64,000 bases of DNA from an uncultured Pelagibacteraceae bacterium (GTDB lineage Bacteria > Pseudomonadota > Alphaproteobacteria > Pelagibacterales > Pelagibacteraceae). The stretch covers positions 32,948 to 96,947 of the forward strand of contig CABYYA010000001.1 of the NCBI GenBank assembly GCA_902523125.1. Reading direction: 5' to 3'. Position numbers and translations under genes: made by a program. This document shows positions 53,656 through 63,600 of the stretch, in pieces (the first letter of the stretch is position 1; the number at the start of each line of letters is the position of its first letter). The notes below the pieces were generated by a model, which saw only the letters and a list, made by a program, of their open reading frames with translations, had not been told where the DNA came from and made no database searches.

Positions 53656-54607
53656 ATTTGAATTAGTAAATAATTTTTTTTCCAAGTTATCTAAGCATAA
53701 TGCATCTGCTCTTGGATTAAATGATGACGTTTTTTTTGATAAAAAAAAAAATATAGTAATATCTGTTGATACTTATAACATAAATACTCATTTTGTAGAT
53801 TTTAAATCTCCCGATCTTGTAATTAAAAAAGTTCTGAGATCATCAATATCAGATTTGATTTGCAAAGGAGTGAAACCAAAATTCTATTTTATTTCAGGAT
53901 CTGGTAATAAGAAACACTTTTCAAAAAAAAATTTATCAAAAATATCAAAATCACTCAAAAAAGAACAAAAAAAATATGGTATTACTTTATGTGGAGGAGA
54001 TACAACCTTTTCAAATAAGTTAAATTTTACAATTATATCATTAGGATATTCAAAAAGTATAGTTTACAGAAATAAATCTCGATTAAATGATGATATTTAT
54101 GTAACTGGAAATTTAGGTGACAGCTTTATTGGTCTTCAAATACTTAAAGGTAAAATTAAAGTAAATAAAAAGATATCTAAATATTTTATTAAGAAATATT
54201 ATGAACCTGATCTTCAATTAAAATTCATAAATAATCTTTTAAAATTAGCTAACACCTCAATTGATATTTCAGATGGATTAATTGATGACTTAAAAAAATT
54301 GATTAACAGACAAAGTGTTTCTTTTCATATTTTTGAAAAAAGAATACCTATATCTGACACTTTAAGTCAATTGATCGAGAATAAAAAATTTAAAAAAATT
54401 AATATTACATCTAGGGGTGATGACTACCAGATACTTTTTACAGCCAATCCTATTAAATCAAGAATCATCAAAAAAATATCAAAAATTACTCGTATAAAAA
54501 TTACTAAAATTGGTAAGATTATTTCTGGTAAAAATAAATCTAAGATTATCAATATAAAAAATAAGCAAATTATGGCTAAAAATAAAGGTTATATTCATCA
54601 TTTCTGA
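53648..54607 (+). CDS. thiL: Thiamine-monophosphate kinase
   Basis: LGLNDDVFFDKKKNIVISVDTYNINTHF; LCGGDTTFSNKLNFTI; TSIDISDGLIDDL. Confidence 0.95.
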   Translation: MHEFELVNNFFSKLSKHNASALGLNDDVFFDKKKNIVISVDTYNINTHFVDFKSPDLVIKKVLRSSISDLICKGVKPKFYFISGSGNKKHFSKKNLSKISKSLKKEQKKYGITLCGGDTTFSNKLNFTIISLGYSKSIVYRNKSRLNDDIYVTGNLGDSFIGLQILKGKIKVNKKISKYFIKKYYEPDLQLKFINNLLKLANTSIDISDGLIDDLKKLINRQSVSFHIFEKRIPISDTLSQLIENKKFKKINITSRGDDYQILFTANPIKSRIIKKISKITRIKITKIGKIISGKNKSKIINIKNKQIMAKNKGYIHHF

Positions 54608-54617
54608 AAGTTAATCG

Positions 54618-54645
54618 TTGTCTTTTTCATTCTTTTTTGTATTGT
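54618..54645 (+). promoter_or_regulatory. Candidate promoter for hppA
   Basis: TTGTCT (54618-54623), 16-nt spacer, TATTGT (54640-54645). Confidence 0.35.
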
Positions 54646-54683
54646 CCGGCTTAAAAATTTAACAACATCAACTTAAGGTTTAT

Positions 54684-56789
54684 ATGAACACAACAGCAGA
54701 AACTATTTTACTATATACAATTGTAGCAGGTTTATCATCTATTGTTTATGGATATTTAACTGGAAAGAACATTCTTAATTCAAGTACAGGAAATTCAAAA
54801 ATGCAAGACATTGCTTCAGCTATTCAGATTGGAGCAAAAGCATATCTAGCAAGACAATATAAAACTATAGCTATTGTTGGTGTTGTTGTTTTGGTAATTG
54901 TTAGTATTGCCTTTAGTCCGCTTGTTGGTCTTGGTTATTTAATTGGTGCTGCCTTATCTGGAATCGCTGGCTATGTTGGTATGCTAGTTTCTGTAGAGGC
55001 GAATGTCAGAACTGCAGAAGCATCTAGAAAAGGTTTGGCTGAGGGTCTTTCTGTTGCATTCAAATCTGGTGCTGTCACAGGAATGTTAGTTGCAGGTTTA
55101 GCTTTATTAGCAATAGCAGTTTACTATTTTTTATTAATAAAATTTGAAGTTGATGAGAGAGAAATTGTAAATGCACTTGTTGCATTAGGATTTGGTGCAT
55201 CTTTAATTTCAATTTTTGCAAGATTAGGTGGTGGTATTTTTACCAAAGGTGCTGATGTTGGTGCTGATCTAGTAGGTAAAGTAGAGGCAGGAATACCAGA
55301 GGATGATCCAAGAAATCCTGCTGTAATTGCAGATAATGTTGGAGATAATGTTGGAGATTGTGCTGGAATGGCAGCAGATTTATTTGAAACTTATGCTGTT
55401 ACTATCGTTGCAACAATGGTTCTTTCATCCATTTTTTTCATGGGAGATACAAATATGATGGTTTACCCTCTGTCAATTGGTGCTGCATGTTTGATTACCT
55501 CAATAATTGGAACCTTCTTTGTAAAACTTGGAAAAAATAACAACGTAATGAATGCGTTATACAAAGGCTTCATAGTATCTGCTGTAGCTTCATTATTAAT
55601 CCTTTGGCCAGTTACTGATCATGTTATTGGTTTTTCAAACGAATACACAGTAAATGACAAAACTTTTAATGGTAAGGATTTATATTATTGTGGCGTAATT
55701 GGTCTTGTAATTACAGGTTTATTAATATGGATAACAGAATATTATACTGGAACAGGATATAGACCTGTCAAGTCAGTGGCTTTATCATCCACAACGGGAC
55801 ATGGAACTAACGTAATTCAAGGATTAGCTGTATCTATGGAGGCAACTGCAATACCTGCTTTAATTATAGTTGCAGGTATTTTAATTACCAATTCAATTGC
55901 TGGACTTTTTGGAATTGCTATTGCTGTTACAACAATGTTGGCATTAGCTGGAATGGTTGTGGCTTTAGATGCTTATGGACCAGTAACAGATAATGCAGGT
56001 GGTATAGCTGAAATGTCCAATCTTGACAAAAAGGTTAGGAAAACTACTGACGCGTTAGATGCTGTTGGAAATACCACAAAAGCTGTAACCAAAGGTTATG
56101 CTATTGGTTCTGCAGGTTTGGGTGCTCTCGTCTTATTTGCAGCCTACACAGAGGATATAAAACATTTTTCCAAAGAGGCAGGATCTGCATTGGAAGGTAT
56201 AGTGGTAACTTTTGATTTATCAAACCCTTATGTTGTTGTCGGATTATTAATCGGTGGGATGTTACCATACTTATTTGGATCAATGGGGATGCAGGCTGTA
56301 GGTAGAGCTGGTAGTGCTGTTGTTGTTGAAGTTAGAAGACAATTTAAAAAATACCCAGGTATAATGAAAAGAAAACAAAAACCTGACTATGCCAAATTAG
56401 TCGATTTATTGACAGTTGCTGCAATAAAAGAAATGATTATACCCTCGTTGTTGCCTGTTCTTTCACCAGTGGTATTGTATTTTGTAATACTTTCTATTGG
56501 GGGGCAAGTAGCTGCTCTAGCAGCAGTTGGTGCAATGTTACTTGGTGTTATTATAACCGGACTTTTTGTTGCGGTTTCTATGACCGCAGGTGGTGGCGCA
56601 TGGGATAATGCGAAAAAATATATTGAGGATGGCAACCATGGAGGTAAAGGATCAGAAGCTCATAAAGCTGCAGTAACTGGTGATACAGTTGGAGATCCAT
56701 ATAAAGATACTGCTGGACCAGCCGTAAATCCAATGATTAAAATAACAAATATTGTTGCATTATTATTGTTAGCTGTAATTGCTGGTTAG
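54684..56789 (+). CDS. hppA: Membrane-bound H+-translocating pyrophosphatase
   Basis: [54 protein letters not shown]. Confidence 0.98.
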   Translation: MNTTAETILLYTIVAGLSSIVYGYLTGKNILNSSTGNSKMQDIASAIQIGAKAYLARQYKTIAIVGVVVLVIVSIAFSPLVGLGYLIGAALSGIAGYVGMLVSVEANVRTAEASRKGLAEGLSVAFKSGAVTGMLVAGLALLAIAVYYFLLIKFEVDEREIVNALVALGFGASLISIFARLGGGIFTKGADVGADLVGKVEAGIPEDDPRNPAVIADNVGDNVGDCAGMAADLFETYAVTIVATMVLSSIFFMGDTNMMVYPLSIGAACLITSIIGTFFVKLGKNNNVMNALYKGFIVSAVASLLILWPVTDHVIGFSNEYTVNDKTFNGKDLYYCGVIGLVITGLLIWITEYYTGTGYRPVKSVALSSTTGHGTNVIQGLAVSMEATAIPALIIVAGILITNSIAGLFGIAIAVTTMLALAGMVVALDAYGPVTDNAGGIAEMSNLDKKVRKTTDALDAVGNTTKAVTKGYAIGSAGLGALVLFAAYTEDIKHFSKEAGSALEGIVVTFDLSNPYVVVGLLIGGMLPYLFGSMGMQAVGRAGSAVVVEVRRQFKKYPGIMKRKQKPDYAKLVDLLTVAAIKEMIIPSLLPVLSPVVLYFVILSIGGQVAALAAVGAMLLGVIITGLFVAVSMTAGGGAWDNAKKYIEDGNHGGKGSEAHKAAVTGDTVGDPYKDTAGPAVNPMIKITNIVALLLLAVIAG

Positions 56790-56790
56790 T

Positions 56791-57276
56791 TTACCGACCT
56801 AATGTTCCTCTTTTTTTACCAAGAGGATCATCAATTTTAGTAATTACTCCAGATAATGCTCTAGATACAAATGACTCTTGATCAGCAATTGTTTTCGTTG
56901 TTTTATTTGTAAAAGTAAGTTTATTAAGATCATCTTGATTTAAAAATTCCTTATTAATTAGCATTCCTCTATTATCCACTTCTAATAATAAAACATTATT
57001 TGCAATTAATTTTTTTTTTCCGAGTTTTAATAATTTTGAGTTAGATGTTTTTCTTTCTAGATATATCAAAATATCCTCATCAAAATAGCTTGTTGATGAT
57101 GGTGGACCTAATAAACTTTTTATTTGATTTATATTAGTTTGGTTTATTAATAATTCTTTACTTTTAGCTTTTAAATTATGAATACCGTGATGATTGACAA
57201 CTTTATTTAATTTACAACTAGTTAATAAAATTGCTAAAATAATCAAAATAATTTTCATGATATGAATTATATACAT
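56791..57276 (-). CDS. bamE: Outer membrane assembly lipoprotein BamE (SmpA/OmlA)
   Basis: Lipobox LLTSC; TNINQIKSLLGPPSSTSYF. Confidence 0.85.
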   Translation of the reverse strand: MYIIHIMKIILIILAILLTSCKLNKVVNHHGIHNLKAKSKELLINQTNINQIKSLLGPPSSTSYFDEDILIYLERKTSNSKLLKLGKKKLIANNVLLLEVDNRGMLINKEFLNQDDLNKLTFTNKTTKTIADQESFVSRALSGVITKIDDPLGKKRGTLGR

Positions 57277-57723
57277 TTTTATAATAAATTGATTAAATTA
57301 ACTACAAATAAAACACTTTATAAAAGCCTTAATAAACAAGATAGTTTTAATGATAGGTTGCTAGTTTTTTTATTCCATTTTGCTTTTTTTTTAAAAGTGT
57401 TCAAATCTGAAGAAAATGAAAAAAAATTGCAAGAAATATATGATTTTAATTTCAGACAGCTAGAATTAAGTATAAGAGAAATTGGATATGGTGATCAATC
57501 TATTAATAAAAAAATGAAAGATTATATTAATGTTTTTCATGCTATTGTTTCTGACATCCATTTTTGGGATAATTTAGAAGATATCAAAAAGAGAGAAATT
57601 ATATCTAAATTTTTGGAAAATTTTAAAAATATTGAGGAATTAGTTGATTATTTTGATAATTATTATTTGAATTTATCAAAAAATACTTTGAATTCTTATT
57701 TAAAAAGTGTAATTAACCCGTAA
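57262..57723 (+). CDS. Ubiquinol-cytochrome c chaperone (CBP3-like) domain protein
   Basis: [18 protein letters not shown]...[27 protein letters not shown]; neighbourhood bamE/plsX. Confidence 0.75.
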   Translation: MNYIHFYNKLIKLTTNKTLYKSLNKQDSFNDRLLVFLFHFAFFLKVFKSEENEKKLQEIYDFNFRQLELSIREIGYGDQSINKKMKDYINVFHAIVSDIHFWDNLEDIKKREIISKFLENFKNIEELVDYFDNYYLNLSKNTLNSYLKSVINP

Positions 57724-57725
57724 TT

Positions 57726-57908
57726 ATGGCAGTTCCAAAACGTAAACAAACTCCTTCAAGGACAGGAATGAGAAGAGCCAAAAATATGAAATTTTTGGCT
57801 AAAAATGTTGTTGAGGATAAAAAATCAGGTGAATATAGATTATCTCACCATTTAGATTTAAAAACTGGCATGTATAAAGGCCGTCAAGTTATAGACCCCA
57901 AAGATTAA
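57726..57908 (+). CDS. rpmF: 50S ribosomal protein L32
   Basis: [18 protein letters not shown]. Confidence 0.97.
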   Translation: MAVPKRKQTPSRTGMRRAKNMKFLAKNVVEDKKSGEYRLSHHLDLKTGMYKGRQVIDPKD

Positions 57909-57926
57909 ATAATTTAATATTAAGTA

Positions 57927-58928
57927 ATGGCTGATTTGATAAAAATTGCAGTTGATGCAATGGGTGGAGATAATTCTCCTAAAAAAATTATAGATGGTAT
58001 TATTCACAATAACAAAAATAATAGAGGAAATTTTTTCAAAATTTTTGGTGACAGAAATAAGATTAATTTATTAATTAAAGAAAAAATTGACAGTCAGTAT
58101 TATGAGATAATTCATACAGAAAATTTTGTTTTGAGCACAGATAGTCCTTTAGAGGCAGCCAAAAAAGGGAAAGATACCAGCATGTGGTTAGCAATAGAAA
58201 GTGTTAAAAAAAAAGAGGCAGATATAGTTATTTCTGCAGGTAACACTGGAGCCTTATTAGTAATTGCAAAATTAAATCTTAAGATGATCCAAGACATTGA
58301 TAAGCCTGCATTATCAGCTTTATGGCCCAATAAGAATGGAATGAGTGTTGTTTTGGATTTAGGTGCTAATATTGAATGCAGCTCTAAAAATCTATTTGAT
58401 TTTTCAATTATGGGTGCATCTCTTTACACATCTTTATACCCAGATGAGAAACCAAATATTGGTTTATTAAATATAGGTTCAGAAGAACTTAAAGGAAATG
58501 AAGCTATCAAAGAAACATTTAAAATATTGAATGACAGAAAATCAGAAAATTATGATTTTGCCGGATATATTGAAGGTAATCAAATTATGGATGGTAAAAT
58601 AAATGTAATAATTTCTGACGGATTTACTGGAAATATAGCTTTAAAAACAGCAGAGGGAACTGCAAATTTTATTGTTAAAGAATTAAAAAAAGCAATGACT
58701 GGTTCTTTTATAGGAAAAATTTCTTCTTTATTAAATTATTATAATTTGAAAAAATTCAAAAAAAGACTAGATCCTAGACTATATAATGGTGCCATTTTTT
58801 TAGGTTTAGACTCACCAGTTGTGAAAAGTCATGGTGGTACAGATTTTATTGGATTTTCAAATTCTTTAGAGGTTTGCAATAAGATTGTTAAAGGAAATTT
58901 GATAGAAAAAATAAAGTTTAATATTTAA
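57927..58928 (+). CDS. plsX: Phosphate acyltransferase PlsX
   Basis: IAVDAMGGDNSPKKIIDGI; SAGNTGALLVIAKL; VISDGFTGNIALKTAEG. Confidence 0.97.
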   Translation: MADLIKIAVDAMGGDNSPKKIIDGIIHNNKNNRGNFFKIFGDRNKINLLIKEKIDSQYYEIIHTENFVLSTDSPLEAAKKGKDTSMWLAIESVKKKEADIVISAGNTGALLVIAKLNLKMIQDIDKPALSALWPNKNGMSVVLDLGANIECSSKNLFDFSIMGASLYTSLYPDEKPNIGLLNIGSEELKGNEAIKETFKILNDRKSENYDFAGYIEGNQIMDGKINVIISDGFTGNIALKTAEGTANFIVKELKKAMTGSFIGKISSLLNYYNLKKFKKRLDPRLYNGAIFLGLDSPVVKSHGGTDFIGFSNSLEVCNKIVKGNLIEKIKFNI

Positions 58929-58930
58929 AA

Positions 58931-59227
58931 ATGAGAATAAATTTAACTAAAAAAGACTTAATAAACCAAATTTATATGCAATTAGGTTTTTCAAAACTAG
59001 TATCTGAAAATCTTATTAATGATTTTCTTTCAACAGTTATACTTAACCTTAAGGTGGAAAAAAAAATCAAATTATCTGGCTTTGGAACTTTTTCTATAAG
59101 AAGAAAAAAATCAAGAATTGGCAGAAATCCTAAAACTAAAGAACCGAAAGTTATTTCGAGTAGAGATGTTGTTTTATTTAAACCTTCAAAAGAATTTAAG
59201 GAATTTATTAATAATAAAAATGACTGA
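58931..59227 (+). CDS. ihfA: Integration host factor alpha-type HU-family DNA-binding protein
   Basis: IKLSGFGTFSIRRKKSRIGRNPKTKEPKVISSRDVVLFKPSKEFKEFIN. Confidence 0.92.
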   Translation: MRINLTKKDLINQIYMQLGFSKLVSENLINDFLSTVILNLKVEKKIKLSGFGTFSIRRKKSRIGRNPKTKEPKVISSRDVVLFKPSKEFKEFINNKND

Positions 59228-59603
59228 TAAATCTGAGAAAGCTTATAAAACAATAGGGGAAGTAGCTGAAATTTTAAAATTAAAGTCAAAAAATAAGGGA
59301 GTTTTTTCAACTCACACTATTAGATTTTGGGAAACACAGTTCAAGCAAGTTAAACCAAAATTACTAAATTCCAATAGAAGATATTACGATCAAAAAACTA
59401 TCAATATACTAAAAAAAATAAAATTCCTTCTTAAGGACCAAGGTATAACAATTAATGGAGTTAAAAAAATCTTGGATAACCCAAGTAATAACGATACTTT
59501 AAATCTTGACGAAATTTCAAATAATTCTATAAGGGCAGATGTTTTTAAAAATAAAGTTTTAAAAATTTCTAAAATTGTTAAAAATTTAAAAAATTATAAG
59601 TAA
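59221..59603 (+). CDS. MerR-family transcriptional regulator (short)
   Basis: AYKTIGEVAEILKL...THTIRFWETQFKQVKPKLLNSNRRYYDQKTINILKKIKFLL; internal start likely at ATG 59221. Confidence 0.88.
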
Positions 59604-59794
59604 TGGCAAAAAAAACACACGTAAAAATTAGATTGGTTCCTGAAAGTAAACCAGATAGTTCATTTTTTTATTATGTTAAAAAACCAGCAAGTGGTGAAAA
59701 AGCAAAAGTAAAACTTTCAGCACGTAAATACAATCCGAGTACCCGAAAACATGAAGTTTTTGTTGAAAAAAAACTTCCACCTCACAGTAAATAA
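59603..59794 (+). CDS. rpmG: 50S ribosomal protein L33 (cysteine-free form)
   Basis: MAKKTHVKIRLVPESKPDSSFFYYVKK...RKYNPSTRKHEVFVEKKL. Confidence 0.93.
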   Translation: MAKKTHVKIRLVPESKPDSSFFYYVKKPASGEKAKVKLSARKYNPSTRKHEVFVEKKLPPHSK

Positions 59795-60085
59795 TTATTT
59801 TTTTTTAAAATTTCTTTTTTCGTAATCAATATATGACCAAATCATATTTTTCCATATACGGTTAGTAATCTTAGGATCTATTTTATTTGCAATAGATTTT
59901 TTTTTTATATTTCTTAAAATCATTTTAATCCTTTTATTATCCACAATTTCTTTTTTTTTATCCTTTAGTTTTAAAACGTGATTTACAAGGTTTGTTCTTT
60001 CTTTTATTAATTTGATTAATGAATTATCTAATTTATCTAGCTTCGATCTTATTTTATTAAGTTTTTTTCTTTTTAAAGGCGACAT
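59795..60085 (-). CDS. Chorismate mutase (AroQ type), standalone
   Basis: IRSKLDKLDNSLIKLIKERTNLVNHVLKLK...RIWKNMIWSYIDYE. Confidence 0.8.
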   Translation of the reverse strand: MSPLKRKKLNKIRSKLDKLDNSLIKLIKERTNLVNHVLKLKDKKKEIVDNKRIKMILRNIKKKSIANKIDPKITNRIWKNMIWSYIDYEKRNFKKK

Positions 60086-60128
60086 TTATATATTTGGATA
60101 ATATAAAAATTATTATATTTATCCCCAG

Positions 60129-61145
60129 ATGTATACAATTAATACAAAAATAAATAATCAGTTATCAATTTGGTTAATTATGATGTTTTGGATTATATCT
60201 TTTATGATAATAGTTGGTGGCTTAACAAGACTTACCGACTCAGGTCTTTCAATAACAGAGTGGGAATTATTTTCCGGATTTTTTCCACCTCTTAATCAAA
60301 ATGATTGGATTGTTTATTTTAATCTTTATAAACAAATTCCTGAATTTAAGTTACAAAACTACAATATGACTTTAAGTGAGTTTAAGGTTATTTTTTGGTG
60401 GGAATGGGCTCACAGGTTTCTTGGAAGATTGATAGGTCTTGGATTCTTAATACCACTTATCTATTTTTCATTTAAGATTAAGTTTGTTAAATTATTAAAT
60501 CTATATTTCATTTTTTTTCTCATATGTCTTCAAGGTTTCATTGGCTGGTATATGGTTAGTAGTGGATTAGTTGATGGAGTAGATGTAAGTCACTTTAGGT
60601 TATCTGTACATTTGCTTATTGCTTTTTTTATTTTGTCTTTAATTTTTTGGAATTATCTAAAAATTAATGTATCAAGAAATACAACAATCAAACTGAATAC
60701 ATTTATTCCTTTATTATTCTTAATCCTAATTTTTTTACAAATTTCAATTGGTGCTTTCGTTTCTGGTATGGACGCAGGAAAAATCTATAATTCATGGCCT
60801 TTGATGGGTAATTCATATTTTCCTGATGATAATAATTTTAATAATCTATTTGAAGTTGCAGCTTTAAGTGATCCCTCATTAGTACAATTTATTCATCGTA
60901 ATTTAGCTTACTTGATAGGAATTTTTTATATTTTAATTTTCTATAAGATTTATAGAAATAAGATGTATGATTTATATAAATCTATTAATTATTTGGGAAT
61001 ATTTATAATTCTTCAGATTATATTGGGTATTTTAACAGTCTTATATGGTGCACAGATTTATGTTGCATCTCTGCACCAAATAAGTTCAATTTTTTTAGTT
61101 AGCTCAAGTATTTATTTTTTTTATATAAATACAAAATTCAACTAA
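60129..61145 (+). CDS. ctaA: Heme A synthase
   Basis: IVGGLTRLTDSGLSITEWELFSGFFPPLN; WWEWAHRFLGRLIG; FIHRNLAYLIG. Confidence 0.95.
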   Translation: MYTINTKINNQLSIWLIMMFWIISFMIIVGGLTRLTDSGLSITEWELFSGFFPPLNQNDWIVYFNLYKQIPEFKLQNYNMTLSEFKVIFWWEWAHRFLGRLIGLGFLIPLIYFSFKIKFVKLLNLYFIFFLICLQGFIGWYMVSSGLVDGVDVSHFRLSVHLLIAFFILSLIFWNYLKINVSRNTTIKLNTFIPLLFLILIFLQISIGAFVSGMDAGKIYNSWPLMGNSYFPDDNNFNNLFEVAALSDPSLVQFIHRNLAYLIGIFYILIFYKIYRNKMYDLYKSINYLGIFIILQIILGILTVLYGAQIYVASLHQISSIFLVSSSIYFFYINTKFN

Positions 61146-62466
61146 CAGCTTTTAAACTTCCTTTCGATGACTTGTTTAAGGCTTGATCTAAATCATCAAT
61201 AATATCATCAATGTGCTCAATACCTATACAAAGTCTTACATAACTCTGAGTCACACCTGATGCTGCTAACTCTTTTTCGTTTAATTGACTATGAGTAGTA
61301 CTAGCAGGGTGTATAGCTAAACTTCTTGCATCACCAATGTTTGCTACATGATAGAACATTTTTAGAGACTCAATAAATTTTTTCCCAGCTTCAATGCCAC
61401 CTTTAAGTTCAATACCAATCATTGGTCCATTTCCACCTTTAAGATATTGTTTAGCTCTATCAGCAATTTTCTTTTCATGTTCTGTTGAATATATAACTTT
61501 AGTAACCTCTTTATGTTTTTTTAAGAAATTAACTACTTTTTCAGCATTTTCGCAATGTTGTTTCATCCTTAGAGCTACTGTTTCAAGACCTTGGATTATT
61601 GCAAAAGCATTATCTGGTGCTAAAGCTGAACCTAGATCTCTAAGCAAACAAACTCTTGCTCTTACTGCAAAAGGTACATTAGCCCCAGTTAATTCTGGTA
61701 CAGCTTTTCCCCAAACTACACCTCCATAACTTGCATCAGGCTCATTAAATAAAGGTTGTCTTTTAGGATCTGCAGTCCAGTCAAAGTTACCACTATCAAC
61801 TATGCTCCCAGCAACAGCAGTTCCATGTCCTCCAATATATTTTGTTAATGAATGGATAACTACAGCCGCTCCATGTTCTATTGGTTTACATATTACTGGT
61901 GCAGCAGTATTATCCATTATTAGTGGAATATTGTATTTTTTTCCAATATCAGAAACTTCTTTGATAGGGAACACTCTCAAATATGGATTAGGTAATGTTT
62001 CACCATAAAAAGCTCTGGTCTTACTATCTATTGCCTTTTCAAAGTTTTTAGGATCACTTGGATCGGCATATCTAATTTCTATTCCTAGTTTACTCAATGT
62101 GTGTGTAAATAATGAAACTGTTCCACCGTAAAGATCCGTAGAACTAACAATATTATCACCTGATTGAGCAACATTTAGAACTGCAAAACTTGAAGCGGTT
62201 TGTCCAGATGAAACTGTTACACAAGATAATCCACCTTCCAATGCTGCAATTCTTTTTTCCAAAACATCATTAGTAGGATTCATTATTCTGGTGTAGATAT
62301 TTCCAAATTCTTTTAATGCGAACAAATTTGCTGCATGTTCAGTATTTTGAAATTGATATGATGTTGTTCTATATATTGGCACAGCAACAGCATTAGTTGC
62401 TGGGTCACTTCTGTAATCACCACCATGTATGGCAATGGTTTCAGGATTATTTCTTTTTTTACTCAT
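61138..62466 (-). CDS. metY: O-acetylhomoserine sulfhydrylase
   Basis: ETIAIHGGDYRSDPATNAVAVPIYRTTSYQF; IHSLTKYIGGHGTAVAG PLP lysine. Confidence 0.95.
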   Translation of the reverse strand: MSKKRNNPETIAIHGGDYRSDPATNAVAVPIYRTTSYQFQNTEHAANLFALKEFGNIYTRIMNPTNDVLEKRIAALEGGLSCVTVSSGQTASSFAVLNVAQSGDNIVSSTDLYGGTVSLFTHTLSKLGIEIRYADPSDPKNFEKAIDSKTRAFYGETLPNPYLRVFPIKEVSDIGKKYNIPLIMDNTAAPVICKPIEHGAAVVIHSLTKYIGGHGTAVAGSIVDSGNFDWTADPKRQPLFNEPDASYGGVVWGKAVPELTGANVPFAVRARVCLLRDLGSALAPDNAFAIIQGLETVALRMKQHCENAEKVVNFLKKHKEVTKVIYSTEHEKKIADRAKQYLKGGNGPMIGIELKGGIEAGKKFIESLKMFYHVANIGDARSLAIHPASTTHSQLNEKELAASGVTQSYVRLCIGIEHIDDIIDDLDQALNKSSKGSLKAVS

Positions 62467-62470
62467 TTTA

Positions 62471-62527
62471 CTCCTTTTTTAGTGCTTTAGCTTTATGCAA
62501 GGCGCACAATACAGTTCAAATGCCTAC
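62471..62527 (-). ncRNA. Candidate SAM-II/SAM-V-like riboswitch aptamer overlapping metY Shine-Dalgarno
   Basis: Minus-strand AGGC-ATTTGAACTGTATTGTGC-GCCT-TGCATAAAGCTAAAGCACTAAAAAAGGAG: P1 AGGC/GCCT, loop-tail pseudoknot GTGC/GCAC, SD AAGGAG at 3' end. Confidence 0.7.
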
Positions 62528-62540
62528 CGAGTTTGTTTGA

Positions 62541-62588
62541 TAGTTTCCTTTTTAGCTGTTAGCCCGCAATAGGAACAAATCAGCAGTA
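62541..62588 (-). ncRNA. Possible second SAM-II-like element upstream in the metY leader
   Basis: Minus-strand CTGCTGATTTGTTCCTATTGCGGGCTAACAGCTAAAAAGGAAACTA shares GCTGATTT, TATTGC and AGCTAAAAAGG words with the SAM-II core; TTCC/GGAA can pair; P1 not clearly resolved. Confidence 0.4.
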
Positions 62589-62631
62589 TGAATATAACAA
62601 AAAAAAGGCTTAAAACAATATAAATATCAAT

Positions 62632-62659
62632 TTGACTTTGATCTTATTAATAGTATTAA
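62632..62659 (+). promoter_or_regulatory. Candidate promoter for rplM-rpsI
   Basis: TTGACT (62632-62637), 16-nt spacer, TATTAA (62654-62659) just upstream of rplM. Confidence 0.5.
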
Positions 62660-62669
62660 TCCTCGCACA

Positions 62670-63128
62670 ATGACAAAATTCCTTAAAAAAGATCAATTAT
62701 CGTCTAATTGGTATGAAATAGATGCTAAAAATGCAGTGGTAGGCAGACTAGCAACTGTAATATCAAAGATCATTAGAGGTAAAAATAAAACAACTTTTAC
62801 ACCACATATGGACGACGGAGATTTTGTAGTTGTTAAAAATATCGAACAAATCAAATTTACCGGAAATAAATTTCAAAATAAAAAATATTATCGACACACA
62901 GGTCATCCCGGTGGAATAAAAGAGACTACACCTGAAAATCTTGCTAAAAAAAAACCAGGTGAAACTTTAAAACTTGCAGTAAAAAGAATGCTTCCAGGTG
63001 GTGTGTTAGGAAAAAAACAACTTACTAAATTAAAAATATATGTCGGAAATGATCACCCACATTCAGCCCAAAATCCTCAAGTTATACAATTGAATAAGCT
63101 AAACTCTAAAAATATAGCACGAAATTGA
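62670..63128 (+). CDS. rplM: 50S ribosomal protein L13
   Basis: WYEIDAKNAVVGRLATVISKIIRGKNKTTFTPHMDDGDFVVV. Confidence 0.97.
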   Translation: MTKFLKKDQLSSNWYEIDAKNAVVGRLATVISKIIRGKNKTTFTPHMDDGDFVVVKNIEQIKFTGNKFQNKKYYRHTGHPGGIKETTPENLAKKKPGETLKLAVKRMLPGGVLGKKQLTKLKIYVGNDHPHSAQNPQVIQLNKLNSKNIARN

Positions 63129-63129
63129 G

Positions 63130-63567
63130 ATGGAAAATACTCAAACATCATCAAAAGCCCCAAAAATAAAGCTGGACTTCAAAGATAGTAAGTATGCTAC
63201 TGGAAGAAGAAAAACCTCCATAGCTAAAGTTTGGTTAAAAAAAGGTTCAGGCAAAATTTACGTAAATGGTAAACTTTTTAGCGATTATTTTTCGAGTGAT
63301 AATCATAAAATGCAAATAGTAAGACCTTTTGAACTTATAAATCAAGCAACAGAATATGACGTAAAGTGTAGAGTAAAAGGTGGGGGTCCGACAGGACAAG
63401 CAGGAGCAATGGTGCACGGTATTTCCAAAGCTTTAGTTTTATTTGATGAAAAATTGAAATCTACACTTAAAACCGAAAAAATGACCACCCGAGACTCCAG
63501 GTCTGTTGAAAGAAAAAAACCTGGACGTAAAAAAGCTAGAAGAAGCTTTCAATTTTCTAAAAGATAA
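63130..63567 (+). CDS. rpsI: 30S ribosomal protein S9
   Basis: KYATGRRKTSIAKVWLKKGSGKIYVNG; C-terminal SRSVERKKPGRKKARRSFQFSKR. Confidence 0.98.
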   Translation: MENTQTSSKAPKIKLDFKDSKYATGRRKTSIAKVWLKKGSGKIYVNGKLFSDYFSSDNHKMQIVRPFELINQATEYDVKCRVKGGGPTGQAGAMVHGISKALVLFDEKLKSTLKTEKMTTRDSRSVERKKPGRKKARRSFQFSKR

Positions 63568-63600
63568 TTTTTTTTTAACTTTTAACTGTTATAATATTAA

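Noticed and set aside
58972-59310. 112-aa minus-strand ORF
   Set aside because: Antisense to ihfA and merR genes, which have clear family motifs.
61394-61729. 111-aa plus-strand ORF
   Set aside because: Antisense to metY, which is clearly the coding strand.
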